DNA of 64,000 nucleotides from Paraescarpia echinospica (taxonomy: Eukaryota; Annelida; Polychaeta; Sabellida; Siboglinidae), in contig CM034534.1 of assembly GCA_020002185.1 (NCBI GenBank), positions 32,780,049-32,844,048 of the forward strand, given 5' to 3'. Positions 25,994-37,361 of the stretch are shown piece by piece. Made by a program: the position numbers and the translations under genes. Within the stretch, counting starts at the first letter, position 1; every line of letters starts with the position of its first letter. The notes under the pieces are model-generated. The model saw nothing but the letters and a program-made list of their open reading frames with translations, made no database searches and was not told the origin of the DNA.

Positions 25994-28206
25994 ACTTTTT
26001 AGTCCTTTGGCCAAAGGTCCAAGGGACTATTGCCATCCCTCTGTGTCCGCCGTCCGCCGTTAACTGCCGTATCAGAAACTGTTCAGCAACTTTTTCTCTA
26101 ATTTTGCATAGACATATCTTGGGGCACTGCCACTATGCACGAGAAATTTGTATTTGATTGAATAATTTTAAGGGCTCCCTAGGGCCTCCAAGGACCCCAA
26201 AACTGGTAAAAATGTAACATTTTGCCTATTTTTTCAAAAACTGTTCAGCAACTTTTTTTTCTAATTTTGCATAGATGTATCTTAGGGTGCTGCCATTATA
26301 TACAAGAAATCTGTATTTGATTGAATCATTCTAAGGGCACCTAAGGGGCCCCCAAAGTGCAAAAGTTTTAATTTATCTAATGATGTGGTTTTGAGAAGGG
26401 CCCTTGAGATCACCCCCAACAGTAGATGTTGTGTAGTGTGCCAGAAAATCAAAAGCTGTGACTAATTTCTACAGCCTAGGCCATTGAGACCTTGACTAAT
26501 CTTTAATTGGTCACAGCACCCAGGCAGAGTAGACACACTTGACCCCTGTTAGACTGAACAGTTGCCTAACACTTTTAAACTGTATCTTCAAAACTATTGA
26601 TTTTCTGTAATTGCAAGTTGTGTTTATTTTGATGTTCATTTAATTATTATAAAATGGTGTGACTGTGGTGTCTATTGGTTAAAGATGTATTGTCTGTAGA
26701 AACCTGTAGGTGACAAACATAGAAAATTAATATTCTGTCACCTGTAGGTGACAAACATAGAAAATTAATATTCTGGACAAGTATAGAGTGAAATATCCTA
26801 CACTTTATTTATATCAAATGCATTCTACTGTTCTGTTTATGCTTGCCATGCCTTGTGTAGACATGGTACTGTGTAAATCAATTGTATCAATATAGACTAA
26901 TAATTACAGATTCACAATATAGTTGACACCTGAAACAACCAAATGTCAACCATTAGAAGAGTTGACATAGTTCCACTATACACTATATATGTAAATTTAA
27001 CCAGCTGCCATGTCAAGTCCGTTATAATTGTGACTAACAGTGTTCAAAATTATTCAGGTAAATAGCAAATAACAAAGGACACAAGTTTTCTCTTTGCCAT
27101 ACCTCTACACGAGAAGAAGGCTGACACAGCCTGGCCCTCATTTATACATGATTTAGCATTTTTGTACATGTTGTATACAACTTTCAACACAATACCATTA
27201 ATACCGCATGAAATTATCTTAGACTACAGGGAGGACCGGTCTACTAAATCAAATGCTTTCTTATAATCGATGAAGACACTATAAAGCCTTTTGAGTCGAG
27301 ACAAATACAATTCAACCAATACCCCTATCTGAACACTGCCTGTTCTTCACCTATTACATTCGCTTTGTTTAGGTATGTGGTCAGTCTGGTGTTCTGAACA
27401 ATCACTAAGGATTAATGAACACTTGTGCAGAATGTCACCCACTTGGCAGGTTTAATTGATCTATTCAGCAATGAGGACACTGCTTAGGCCTCACTCTGGA
27501 CACTGTCACTCACAGTGTTGTGTACTGTCTTAGTTGGTGCATTGAGCTAATCTACTTAACCATGAATCAGTGGTGGCTCTGGTTGTGTATTACACCCAGC
27601 TGTGGAGCTAAGATTCTCTGCCTGCTATTGTTTGATGGAAGCTGTGACTAATCTGTAATTGGTCACTGGCAGTAGCTTGTGTCAACAGACAGCATTAAGC
27701 CACTAGACCCCTGTTAAACTGGACAGTTGCCTGTAGGTTTTAAACTGTGTCAAACAGTGAGTCTACCTTTTGCTCTCAGATAATCTGTCTTCTTAGTTTT
27801 ACACATGAAGACATAATCTGGCATAACTTGATAAGTCTTTGTAGCAGCACATTTGTACTTCCAGTGTATCATTGCAACATAACATACATATTACATACTG
27901 TGTGCCACATTTGAATGTTGTGCATGTAATATTTTCATGCAATCCATTTGCATATATAATGTAAAACTTCAACAGCCGTTTTCTTCATTTTCACTTTTTG
28001 ATCCCTACCGTGTTCAATGCTCCATAACTTTGCCAATTTTTGTAGCAGTCATATTTTTTTAAACCGTGTAAAGCACCCTACCAAACCTTTACGAGGATGT
28101 AAGAAAACAATGTTACAATTTTTCCGACTTATCACTCATTTGGTCAGCCGGGGTCACATATAGACGTATTAGTCCAAAGGACTTCAGGGCCACTCGGCCC
28201 ATTTTT
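25994..28206. mobile_element. 2.2-kb repeat family, copy 1 (inside an intron of element I)
   Basis: Nearly identical to 45501-47675, starting ACTTTTTAGTCCTTTGGCC and ending CACT(C/T)GGCCCATTTTTT. The ends carry short palindromes (AGTCCTTTGGCCAAAGG; AGTCCAAAGGACT) but no clear inverted repeat. This copy has an internal tandem duplication (CTGTAGGTGACAAACATAG twice, about 26703-26770). On the minus strand it contains the decayed reverse-transcriptase segment that is better preserved in copy 2. Confidence 0.88.
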
Positions 28207-29224
28207 TTTAACAATAGAAAACTAGTACCCCTTGACTGTTCATAAGATGGTAAACAACCCATATGATATGTTTAATTTACAGTGTATAGCTAACAACTAG
28301 GTGATACATCTTTTTTAGGAGATGAACGAAATGACAGCCCAGGTCACAGCGCACAGTACTGCTCGTATACACTGATGGACTGCGAGTCAGGCAGTATTGT
28401 GTCAACAGTAGTGGTCGACAAGAGGGAAGTCAACCTTAGATCCCCCAACATGGAGAAGGTGGCACTTGAGAGGAGCCTCACCCTGCTGTCAGGCACTCTG
28501 CAGATTGCAGAGCTTGTCACCGATGCACACATACAGATTGCTGCCTTCCTTCGTGAGTTATCTTAGTTGTATAGAAAGTGGACTCTCACAAAAAACAGTA
28601 AAAATTTATGTACGTTTTAACTGATGTTCTTGTGGTGAATATGCTTTATCTAACTATTTGACAATTGTATATTTGATATTCAGCTTTGTGATTGACGAGC
28701 AGACTTATGACTAGTGTACACAACAACATGATGTGTATAAATGAAAATAAAGATTAGATGCACATTTTAAGTCGTACACACTCAGCAAAGCTTCAAAAAA
28801 CATGATGCATGATATGTACGTGTTCAGTGTGCTGCTTGTGTGTAAAGACTTGTACAAATGATTTATGGTAGAACAAATATTTGAACATTGTGTCTAGTAT
28901 ACATTTCAGTTTCTATGGCTGCAAAGCATACATAAGTAATATTTTATTATTATATTTCAGGAGATCAGTACCCACAGATCCTTCATCAGTGGGACATTTG
29001 GCATGCATCAAAGAACCTGGGGAAAAAAACTGTCAGAGGTACAGGTTTCATTCTGAACGATTGTATGATTTTTGTGTATTACAGAAGCAAATAAAGTTAG
29101 ATGGTTTTATGTCTATTATGTTTGTAGTTACATAAACATATGTAACAAAAATAAGATATGAATAATGTCACTTTACAATTTATTGAAATGTGATGAAAGA
29201 AACATTCCAAAAGAATTATGAATC

Positions 29225-29560
29225 TTAAGTGGAGTGCAGTAGCACAGTGTTAAGAGCTTCGGACTCTCGACTGAGAGAAACCAGGTTTGAATCCTGTGCG
29301 GCAGTGTCGTACCATGGGCAGTTTTGTTTACTCTACATTACTTCAGTTCACTGTATCAATGAGTACCTGGCTATAGAGAGTGGTGCATATTTGTGTATGA
29401 ATAGTCTTCGTGCATTAATAGCAGCATGGCTGAATGCTTCCACGAGAAGTCAAGATGGTGTTTAATTGAACAGGTCTGCCAGGGAGTAAATTGTAAAGCG
29501 CTTTGAGCAATCCTGAGGACTGGATACTGCACTATATAAGAACTTACCTTTACTTTATAA
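29225..29560 (+). mobile_element. tRNA-derived SINE, copy 1
   Basis: The head has a box A-like TAGCACAGTGTTAAGAG and a box B-like GGTTTGAATCC at tRNA spacing, with an anticodon-arm region between. The body carries ATGAGTACCTGGCTATAGA, a motif common in invertebrate SINEs, and the tail is AT-rich. It lies in the intron between transposase exons 4 and 5. A related copy occurs at 42366-42690. Confidence 0.75.
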
Positions 29561-32398
29561 TTATGACTACTGTGAAGCATCGCTAACCCAAACACTTTGG
29601 TCCCTAATGTGCGTGTCGACTGATGAGGTTCTACTCTACTGATGGGCCATGCCAAACCGTAGTCTGAGCTGGCAGAAATTAATCATAAACATAATAACAG
29701 TACACTTAGATGTAATGTGTGTATCAAATGTTATCAATATATATGCACCCATATATATTTGTGTGTATTGTAACATGTTTATATACCATACCATAAATAT
29801 ATAAAACATGTGACCCTAGCATCTGCTATTTGTCAGGTGTGTAGTAACCGTGCAAACAAGGCTTTGGGACCTTGGTGCAGGGACATCGTGACGCATTTCT
29901 GGCACTGTGCAGAAGTTGCAGAAGGTTCTGAGGAGTGATTCAAGGTAATTGTTTCCAAGAAACCTGTTTTCTTTACGTTTTCACTATAACCCATGTTAAT
30001 AACACAGATATCATAATCTTTCTAAACATGTTCCATTAACATATAATTTGTTCTGTTGCCACAAAATAAATTTGGCGGCTAAAAAAATTTAATAACGTAC
30101 CAGTTGGTCAATTTTTTTAAATTAATGGACAAATTGATTACAGTATTTATTTAATTTAGTGTATTGACATGTATGTAATTTAACATGAACGTTTGTTTTG
30201 CTATATAGTGACAACGCTATATTGTAGGAAGAATGGCGAGGGATCATCCACCACACAGTCAACAAACACCAGTGGCAAATTGGTGGTGGGGTGTCTGCTG
30301 GCCAATGTTCCCATGGTCCACTGGAGGAAGACCATGACAAGGTCTGGCTGGAGGAAGGCTCGCCAGCACACAAAGCCTTGGTGGAAGTTGTACTGAATGT
30401 TCGCTTCCTAAAGAATGTCCATCATTACGTGAAATTCAGGTGTGTATTTCAATAGTTACAATTTTGCACTATTTTAACTATTACACTATTGTATTGTATT
30501 TATTCAGTTTCCAACAGGTCCAGTGGACCCATTAACAGGACTGATAACTATCTATTTATAAAACAAATTATGTATTCATCTTTTTAAAAAACAGCTGTTA
30601 TTTTATCATTCCATCAAATGTTGGTTGTCAGCACACTGTGGTTGTGTGTAAAGTACAGAAAATGGTCAGGTGATCATTGGTCAAGGTTGGCAGGTGGTTG
30701 CCTACAGAAGTGAAGTGTAAATCTGCAAAAAAAATATGTGCTGACTACTGATACATGTACCATATTTTCAGACATACCGGAGAACTCGAAATGTTTCATC
30801 ACCACATGTTGATGTATGCAACTAAACTCTTCACATTCAGGTAAACGAATAATGCAGTACACATTTTCTTAGGTCTGTCACCAAACATTTAATGAAAATC
30901 ATAAATAACAGCAATGAAGAACGACAACATATAATTTTGTCTGCATGAGAATTTTGTATTAACTCCTGCCCTCGTGAAATTGCATATTCGTATTTAAAAA
31001 TGTGAAGTAAATACTATTTCCAGTCATATTAAATAAGATTGTATTAAGACTGTGATTCTACTGACTAGACAATAATGACAAGCAAGAAATTAACAGGTAC
31101 AATCATTGCACTGTAAAATATAACATTTATAATATTACATGAATAAGTTATGTTTACATGGAACCCAATTATAATGTACATGAAAATAACAAACAATTAT
31201 GTATATTATGATCCTGTGTTAAAAACAACAACACTTTTACATCAAACTGTAATTGTTTATAGCATGCTGTGTCTAATGAAAAATCACAAAAAAATAATGA
31301 CTAGGCAATTACGAAAGGGAAACAAGAATTACAGGTATACTTATTACACTTGGATGTAAAAAACAATGTAATATAAAGTATTAGAAAAATATAAATTGGT
31401 GATAATGTAGAAAAATAAAAACAAAATTAAACAATAAATACATAAAAAATACACACTGTAAACATAAAAAAATACAATGTCGATGCAGTCAGTGTATACA
31501 CAAATTGTTGTGACAAATTTCACAAACATGTTTTATATCTCACAGCTAACCAGTGTATGTTGCAAGAACTCAGCTGGCTGCCATCGACTACCAACAACAC
31601 AAAGACAGATCCTACCGCATTAACTCTGCAGGAGAAATGATGCAAGTATTTCTGTTGACATAGATAGAAATTATTGATGTAGCAACATTACTTATTAATT
31701 TGGAAAAAAAATACACATTAAAAAAAAAATAGAAAATGTTAAAATGTGGCTTTGCGTTAAGAAATCTGTGATACATTCTTAGAAGGAAGAGTCTATTCAA
31801 AAGGAAATATTACAGGCACAATTAGAACAAGAGCATTATTTATAGGCGCTTAATGAGATTGTAAAAATTGAGATAACGTTATAGAGTACAAATAATAGAT
31901 AGTCTGTAAACATGGTTTAGAAAGAGCGCCACAGAACTGTTACTAAATACAAACTGAAGAAATTGGAGCGCCATGTTTGTTAATGCCTGCATAACTTGTA
32001 GCAGCAAGAAAAAGAGCAGCTAGAAGAAGACCATGTATGAATTACTTTTGAAGAATATGGTGTCACATTTATGTAAAAATAATTCATGCCACAGTTATAA
32101 TGTTAGGAAATAGTTATTTTGTCTGATTTAAAGGTACAAAAAATTGGGAAACTAGTACGCTGTTCCCATGAAGACACCAAAATCCTACAGCTACATAATC
32201 AACATGCAAATGGATGCAGTTCGTCGCAGAATGGCTGACACAGAATCGGTGTCAAGACGTCGCGAATTGATGGCAGAAGATCCCCGCCGAATCAGTCGGA
32301 CCATGGCACCCACCGCTCCACCACCAACTGCCGAGCTAGTGAGGCGTCACCGTTCCCGGATGTCCAGAAACCTCCGGTCTACAATGACGTCTGGTCAG

Positions 32399-34039
32399 TC
32401 AAGCTAACCGACTGACCTGGAAGCCAGTGTAAACCCCATTTGTATTGGGGAATCGATCCCTAATGAGGCTGACCACACAACTGGGGATGACGCGACGGAT
32501 GTTTGTCCCAAGTCGGCCATGTCGCCACAGGACAAGCTGTCTATAAGCAGCATGTCGCAGGGCTGCCGAGTCGTGTCCGGGGTCCTGCGCAAAAATGTCT
32601 GCCCAGTAGGCCATGTTCATTTGTAGAACTAACGGCTCCAGACACACTAGTTCAATCTCCTGTAAAGATCAAATTGTTATAGCAAAAAAAGTTGGGCATC
32701 ATTGAAGTGTTGGGAATAAATTTAGAGTATTCATTGTGGTAATCCGTATAATTTTTTTATGAATGACCTGATATAACTTATACATATTGGCATATATCTT
32801 GCGAGCATTGAGTATTCCACAAGGGATGGTTTCAGTGGAGTGTAGGGAGCAAGAATAACTTAGTGTGACGAAAAAAGTGATGATGTATTTTAATTGTATA
32901 AGGTAGTTGTCATTAAATTAATTGTTATTTTTTATTATTATTAATAATTTCATTAAAATGACCATCCTGGCCAGAGTAAATATTATAGATTGATGTGATA
33001 GGTGCTAACTGACAAGGATTATGAAATGTTTTTTATTGACAATACATCTCAGTTTCTGTCATGTGTAACTATTTCAGCTACTCTTGTTTGACATTTTAAG
33101 ATGCTGCCTGAACCTCAAAGTTAAATCGTCATAGGAAATGTTGTAATGCCTACATGTTTAGATCGGTGTTATGCCAACAGTATGTCTTTCTTATCATGTA
33201 TTCGAAGGGTTTGTCACCATATTATGAAAGAATCAATAAGTTCACTCCAGGGTTCATTCCTGCATTACCTCAGTATTATCGTTCATTTAAAACAAAAACT
33301 TGCATTCTTATTACACAATTGTAGTATGCTTAAGTAGTGCTTCTATGTTGCATTTCAATGTAAAATACTCACTGGTCTTTGAGATATGCAGTTGTGTAGG
33401 CCACAGCATAACCTCTCCAGGTCTGTCGGCATATCTCTACATCTGCCGCAGATGCACCACTGGAGAGTGGTTTCCGATGGCTGGTCCGGGTGGGGGGTAG
33501 GCGTCTGGTCGTGTAGCACTTCCAATGCATCGAACACAATGCCTGGATGCTCGTTGATAATTGAATGTAACAAACTGCGCATCGATGTTCCATCTAACTG
33601 GTCTACTGTTTCCTGTGTAACTGAATGCAAAAAGTTATAATTTTGTAGGTGTTATATGGATGAATCACATTGGGTTTAATGTACAAATGCATGATGCACA
33701 CACAAGGGACTTTGTTGAATACTAACAACAGCTTTTTACCAAGACTACCTGTGTCGATTTGGTGTGAAAATGTGATGTTTATGTGGAGGGGTTTTTCATA
33801 AAGTAAGTAAACATAGTTTCTATATGTATATCTAAGCAAACGAAGATGTATTTAAATGTGCAAATTAAAACTTTCTTGATAACCTATGTGTGGTTAATTG
33901 TTGTATATGATATTACCTGAGTTGAATGAATACGGGCCTCCCGCAGGCTACGTATTCTCTCGATATCAGCCTAACTTAGCTGACATCCTCTCCCTTCTCT
34001 CCCTCCTCTCGTCCTTACACCCTGGTTGCGGGGTGGCAT
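32399..34039 (-). pseudogene. P2X7-type ballast-domain protein gene of element I
   Basis: Three phase-0 exons: 34039-33917 (ATG; Arg/Gly-rich, ending IRSLREARIHSTQ), 33612-33373 (WCICGRCRDMPTDLERLCC) and 32659-32399 (LRHAAYRQLVLWRHGRLG, RRVIPSCVVSLIRDRFPN, GVYTGF; stop TGA 32401-32399). The predicted product is about 207 residues. The Cys pattern plus AYR, HG, VIPSC and FPxxxGxYxGF match the cytoplasmic zinc-binding ballast domain at the C-terminus of vertebrate P2X7; the channel part is absent. One in-frame TAG occurs at codon 23 of the first exon. An upstream UTR exon probably ends at donor 34758. The gene is convergent with the transposase-like gene. Cellular role unknown. Confidence 0.78.
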
Positions 34040-35055
34040 CTATCAACATCAAAACTGATGTATGAACTTAATCACATCACATAAAACTTTATGAAATTAA
34101 TCACATGTACAATAAACATCCTTTTAATACTGCACATTCCAGAAATACTTCCTCAATTGTGATAATAATGCAAAAAATTGCATTATTGTACACTTAACAC
34201 CATAACTTTGTCATTTGAAAGTTATCCCAGGAAACCAATTAATACATTACATAGGCATATTCTTGGTTATCGCATAACATATTTATTACATTACATAATT
34301 TAAATACGATGCTAAATACTCAGCTCCCTGGTTTCAACCGGCGAGATTTATGTACTCCGTGTTTGACGTATTTGATGGACATAAATCATAATATAATTAC
34401 TGCTCCCTTAAAATCGCACAGTCGCTACTGTCAAAACAATGTTATTTCCCATTATGCGCCGTCACGTAATTTATTATCGTAATGATATGTATTTTCGTAA
34501 TAAATAGTTTATTAACGTGATTCAGCGTATCCATACTATAGGCAAGTCAATACATATCAAATCGGCCCCCGTATATTATATTATGCCAGCTGACGCTGTC
34601 GCCTGTCGGTGTCACTCTCCGTTCAGTACAAATGATAACGCAATGCACTGTCGCAGATGTCACTCACTTTTATGACTATTGGCTAATTCACGTTCGATTA
34701 ATACACCGCTAGCTATCATACATGTTCGTGTTACCAATAGTGACAGTGTAATACATACCTTCTATTCAAACTACCACCACGTGTTCGCTCTTCGCTGTTG
34801 TTGATGTTTTCGTAAGCTTGCCTGGATGTCTGGTCGTAAAGCACGTGACTGCCTAATTTCAGGAGATCGACAGCGCAATTGGCTTTCGCGCCAGCTACCC
34901 GATGTAACGATAAATCTTTTTTTGTCGATTAAAAAACAAGTACGCATTTTTTTTTTTTAAACAGATTGTGCGCACTAATTCAACTATTCACACGTTACAT
35001 ATCTGGACATAAAAGAACAGGATTGGCGATGGGCAAACGAACTGATATTGCACCT
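34040..35055 (-). promoter_or_regulatory. 5' region of the element I ballast gene and element right end
   Basis: A good minus-strand donor (GTATGT, 34758-34753) and the acceptor at 34041-34040 define a 5'UTR intron before the ATG. The sequence from 34690 to 35055 recurs upstream of element I (23405-23815). A CACGTGAC E-box-like word at about 34842 is conserved in both. It also lies just upstream of the sulfotransferase, so it may supply promoter activity in both directions (inference). Confidence 0.45.
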
Positions 35056-35059
35056 TTAA
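35039..35059 (-). repeat. Right terminal inverted repeat of element I and TTAA site
   Basis: Read on the minus strand: TTAA then AGGTGCAATATCAGTTC. It differs from the left end only at the second and third bases. Confidence 0.78.
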
Positions 35060-35213
35060 TATGCGAAGTCAGTCCCAGTTCACCATTGGCATTGGTGATT
35101 TGGGTCACATAATGGTACGAAGTGGTATTTACGCTAAACACGAGCCAACTGGAACGCAGCATTAGACCCAGAGAGTCACAATCGCTCATTCGTGTCGCTC
35201 TATATGCTCAAAC

Positions 35214-36122
35214 ATGTTAGCAAGAAGACGAAGGCTGTTTCTAGCAGTCGTCATATCAACTCTGACAGTTGTTATTGTAATCTACGGCACAACGGGTGCT
35301 ATAACATACGATCAGTCGGTATACGACACACGTCAACGTCGCCTTCCACAATGCATCATCGTCGGCGCAAAGAAGTGCGGTACAAGAGCACTGATTAACT
35401 ACCTCGCTCTACACCCTGACATTGTCGTGGCACCACGCGCAGTTAACTATTTCAATGGTCGCCTGTACGATCGAGGTTTGGAATGGTATCGCAGTCAAAT
35501 GCCACCGTCACGGCAGAATCAGATCACTATGGAGAAATCGCCAAGGTACTTTATGAACTCGCGAGATGTGGCAGCTCGTATATATGAAATGAACATGACC
35601 ACCAAGATCATCTTAATTGTTCGTGATCCTGTCGCCAGATCCGTGTCAGAGTGGATCCAGCATTGCCGCCAGTTCAATCAAACGGACATCGAGATCTGTC
35701 GGACATTCGAAGGATCCGATATACTAACGGCGACCGGGTATGTCAACCCAAAATGTAACAGAATTAGTCATTCGTCATACGCCCTGTACGTTGGCATGTG
35801 GATACAACTGTTTCCTCTTCGCACTCAGTTTCACGTCGTCAACGGGGAGAAATTGGTGTCGGATCCCGTCTCAGAGCTCAGAAAGGTTGAAAGTTTCCTC
35901 GGCTTGCGTCACCATATCACTGAGAAGAACATTGCATTCGACGACAAACGTGGATTTTACTGCATGGTCTCCGATGACGGAGAAACGCGGTGCTTGAAGG
36001 AGTCGAAAGGCGTCAAACACCCTGATTTAATTCCACAAGTCGAGGCGAAGCTGAGAGCTTATTTCAAACCATTGAACCAGCGGTTTTACCGTGATGTTGG
36101 ACAGAATTTCGGATGGCCTTAG
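35214..36122 (+). CDS. Intronless heparan-sulfate 3-O-sulfotransferase-like type II membrane protein
   Basis: 302 codons without an intron. Basic N-terminus, then a hydrophobic anchor at residues 9-27, as in Golgi type II sulfotransferases. The 5'-phosphosulfate loop is GAKKCGTRAL (51-60, K54), the 3'-phosphate motif RDPVARSVSEW (137-147), and EKSPRYF (107-113) matches the conserved EKxPxYF. The C-terminal part has FYC...CLKESKG, with the conserved cysteine pair (250, 260), and ends in NFGWP. These are HS3ST-family hallmarks, and 302 residues is close to 3-OST-1 length. The substrate-binding/catalytic stretch that reads EVHFFD in the family is AVNYFN here (76-81), so the base Glu, the His and the Asp are all replaced. 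Activity is therefore doubtful or altered. The start lies 159 bp from the right end of element I; ATTAAA (about 36204) and AATAAA (36645) lie downstream. Confidence 0.88.
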   Translation: MLARRRRLFLAVVISTLTVVIVIYGTTGAITYDQSVYDTRQRRLPQCIIVGAKKCGTRALINYLALHPDIVVAPRAVNYFNGRLYDRGLEWYRSQMPPSRQNQITMEKSPRYFMNSRDVAARIYEMNMTTKIILIVRDPVARSVSEWIQHCRQFNQTDIEICRTFEGSDILTATGYVNPKCNRISHSSYALYVGMWIQLFPLRTQFHVVNGEKLVSDPVSELRKVESFLGLRHHITEKNIAFDDKRGFYCMVSDDGETRCLKESKGVKHPDLIPQVEAKLRAYFKPLNQRFYRDVGQNFGWP

Positions 36123-36714
36123 ACGATCATCACATTGCAGTAAATAATGTAAAGATAGTAAGATACTAGTTAGAAATCAAAAAGGTGTGTACACGCACGG
36201 TTGATTAAAGTTAATGTAATTACCCCATTTATGGATTTGTATGCCCCTATCATGTGTAGAGGTGGGGCAGATATGTTTGCAAATACGATGAGATGACTGT
36301 ATTATCACGCATATACTCATTATATGTAGTATTTATTAATTCAAATGGGTGAAATTGTATTTAACAAGATAAGCATTCTTTACCAAATTGTCAATATGTT
36401 ATGCTTCTGAAAAGCTAGTCATCAAAAAAGTACAGACATGCTACTGTGGATGTAGGAATGATGTAAGAGTGGTGTAGAAGTGATGTATGAGTGATGTAGG
36501 GGTGACGTAGGAGTGATGCAGGGGTGACATAGGAGTGATGCATGCGTGATGTAGGGGTGGTGTAGGAGTGATGTAGGTGTGCACGCGTGTGGGATTATGA
36601 TGGCCCTTTGAAAATCACGCTCTGAATGTGGCATGGTAACTTGAAATAAAGCTTTTGCCACGTACTTGTTTATAGTTATGCAATTTCACTACAATTTATG
36701 TGTACTTATTTTAA
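36123..36714. other. 3' flank of the sulfotransferase with a GTGATGTAGG minisatellite
   Basis: At about 36450-36580, ten-base units of GTGATGTAGG/GTGATGCAGG type repeat about a dozen times. AATAAA follows at 36645. The segment ends at TTAA (36711-36714), where element II begins. Confidence 0.8.
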
Positions 36715-36727
36715 AGGGACAGTCGCA
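36711..36727 (+). repeat. TTAA site and left terminal inverted repeat of element II
   Basis: TTAA followed by AGGGACAGTCGCA, an exact inverted match to 51017-51033. Confidence 0.85.
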
Positions 36728-37361
36728 CTATTGATATGTTATGTCGGTTTGTTCAATTCCATCTGAGACTGAGTCTGTGCCTGTGGATTAAAGACGTTTT
36801 TTTATTAAAATGACAGCTAGCTGCAGCTACAATTGTTAATAAACCTGGTTGAAATGTCACCATCCGTTATAAGTGTTATTTTTTAATATTAATTCACCTA
36901 CAAAACTGGCAATGGCATCAACATCTTTAAAAGACTGTTTCCCGACTGTTGTTAGCAGTCACTCACAATGGTCAAATAGCATAGAATTTTAAATTACATG
37001 TTTTTTATGTCAACATCATAATACTAATTTGTATAATTTTTTACAGAACAACCTTTTATTACCTCTGTTTTTGCAGGTGACTACTAGTAGTTATTTCGAC
37101 AACTTAATAATTTTTTTTACAAATGATGTAGCATATTTATTATTATTATTTATGTTTTTATTAAGTAGGTTTGATATGTTGCAAAAGAACATGTTTCTGC
37201 ATGACTATACACAAAGACTACTGAGAAATACAACTGCAGAGGTTTTTAAACATAATTACTTGTGCACACATTTGTGTATCAAACATTTAAAGTGTAAACA
37301 ATTGAAATTAATAAAGCTTTATCTAAATAGTTCCAACACATCTGAGCAAAACGAATCCAGG

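Larger units (their letters stand above)
24194..32407 (+). pseudogene. DDE-transposase-like gene of element I (decayed, nine exons)
   Basis: Exons inferred from GT-AG borders: 24194-24378 (MGRPRTYATDSAKKRAKL, basic start; GGKTDAAFAKVLL), 25626-25784 (Ser-rich), 28319-28552 (GDERNDSPGHSAQYCSYT, then TDAHIQ), 28961-29038 (HQWDIWHASKNLGKK), 29837-29944 (DIVTHFWHCAEVAEG), 30228-30439 (RGIIHHTVNKHQW, CSHGPLEEDHDK, GSPAHKALVEVVLN), 30772-30840 (HTGELEMFHHHMLMYATK), 31546-31645 (PVYVARTQLAAIDYQQHKD), 32134-32407 (EDPRRISRTMAPTAPPPTAELV). The D of GDxR and the D of TDAH are probably the first two acidic residues of an RNase H-like DDE core. Breaks: in-frame stops in exons 2, 5 and 8 and a 1-nt frameshift near 32166. 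The zinc-ribbon-type exons seen in element II (39961-41627) are absent here, where a 2.2-kb repeat now lies. The tail overlaps the ballast gene by 9 nt. Confidence 0.75.
23820..35055. mobile_element. Element I: 11.2-kb TTAA-flanked transposon with transposase-like and ballast-domain genes
   Basis: Left terminus (23820 inward) and right terminus (35055 inward, reversed) share the inverted word TGCAATATCAGTTC, preceded by ACC and AGG respectively, and each abuts TTAA (23816-23819; 35056-35059). Between them are a nine-exon plus-strand transposase-like gene (24194-32407) and a convergent ballast-domain gene (34039-32399). TTAA duplication is characteristic of the Kolobok and piggyBac superfamilies; the transposase motifs resemble Kolobok-type proteins better than piggyBac, but that is inference. 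Both genes are broken, so the copy is not autonomous. It contains a 2.2-kb repeat and a SINE as later insertions. Confidence 0.78.

Noticed and set aside
29240..29310. A possible tRNA gene
   Set aside because: Box A/B-like words are present, but they form the head of a SINE with a repeated body and no intact cloverleaf that I could draw.
36422..36661. Minus-strand frame with HHPYITHAS repeats
   Set aside because: Produced by the GTGATGTAGG minisatellite.
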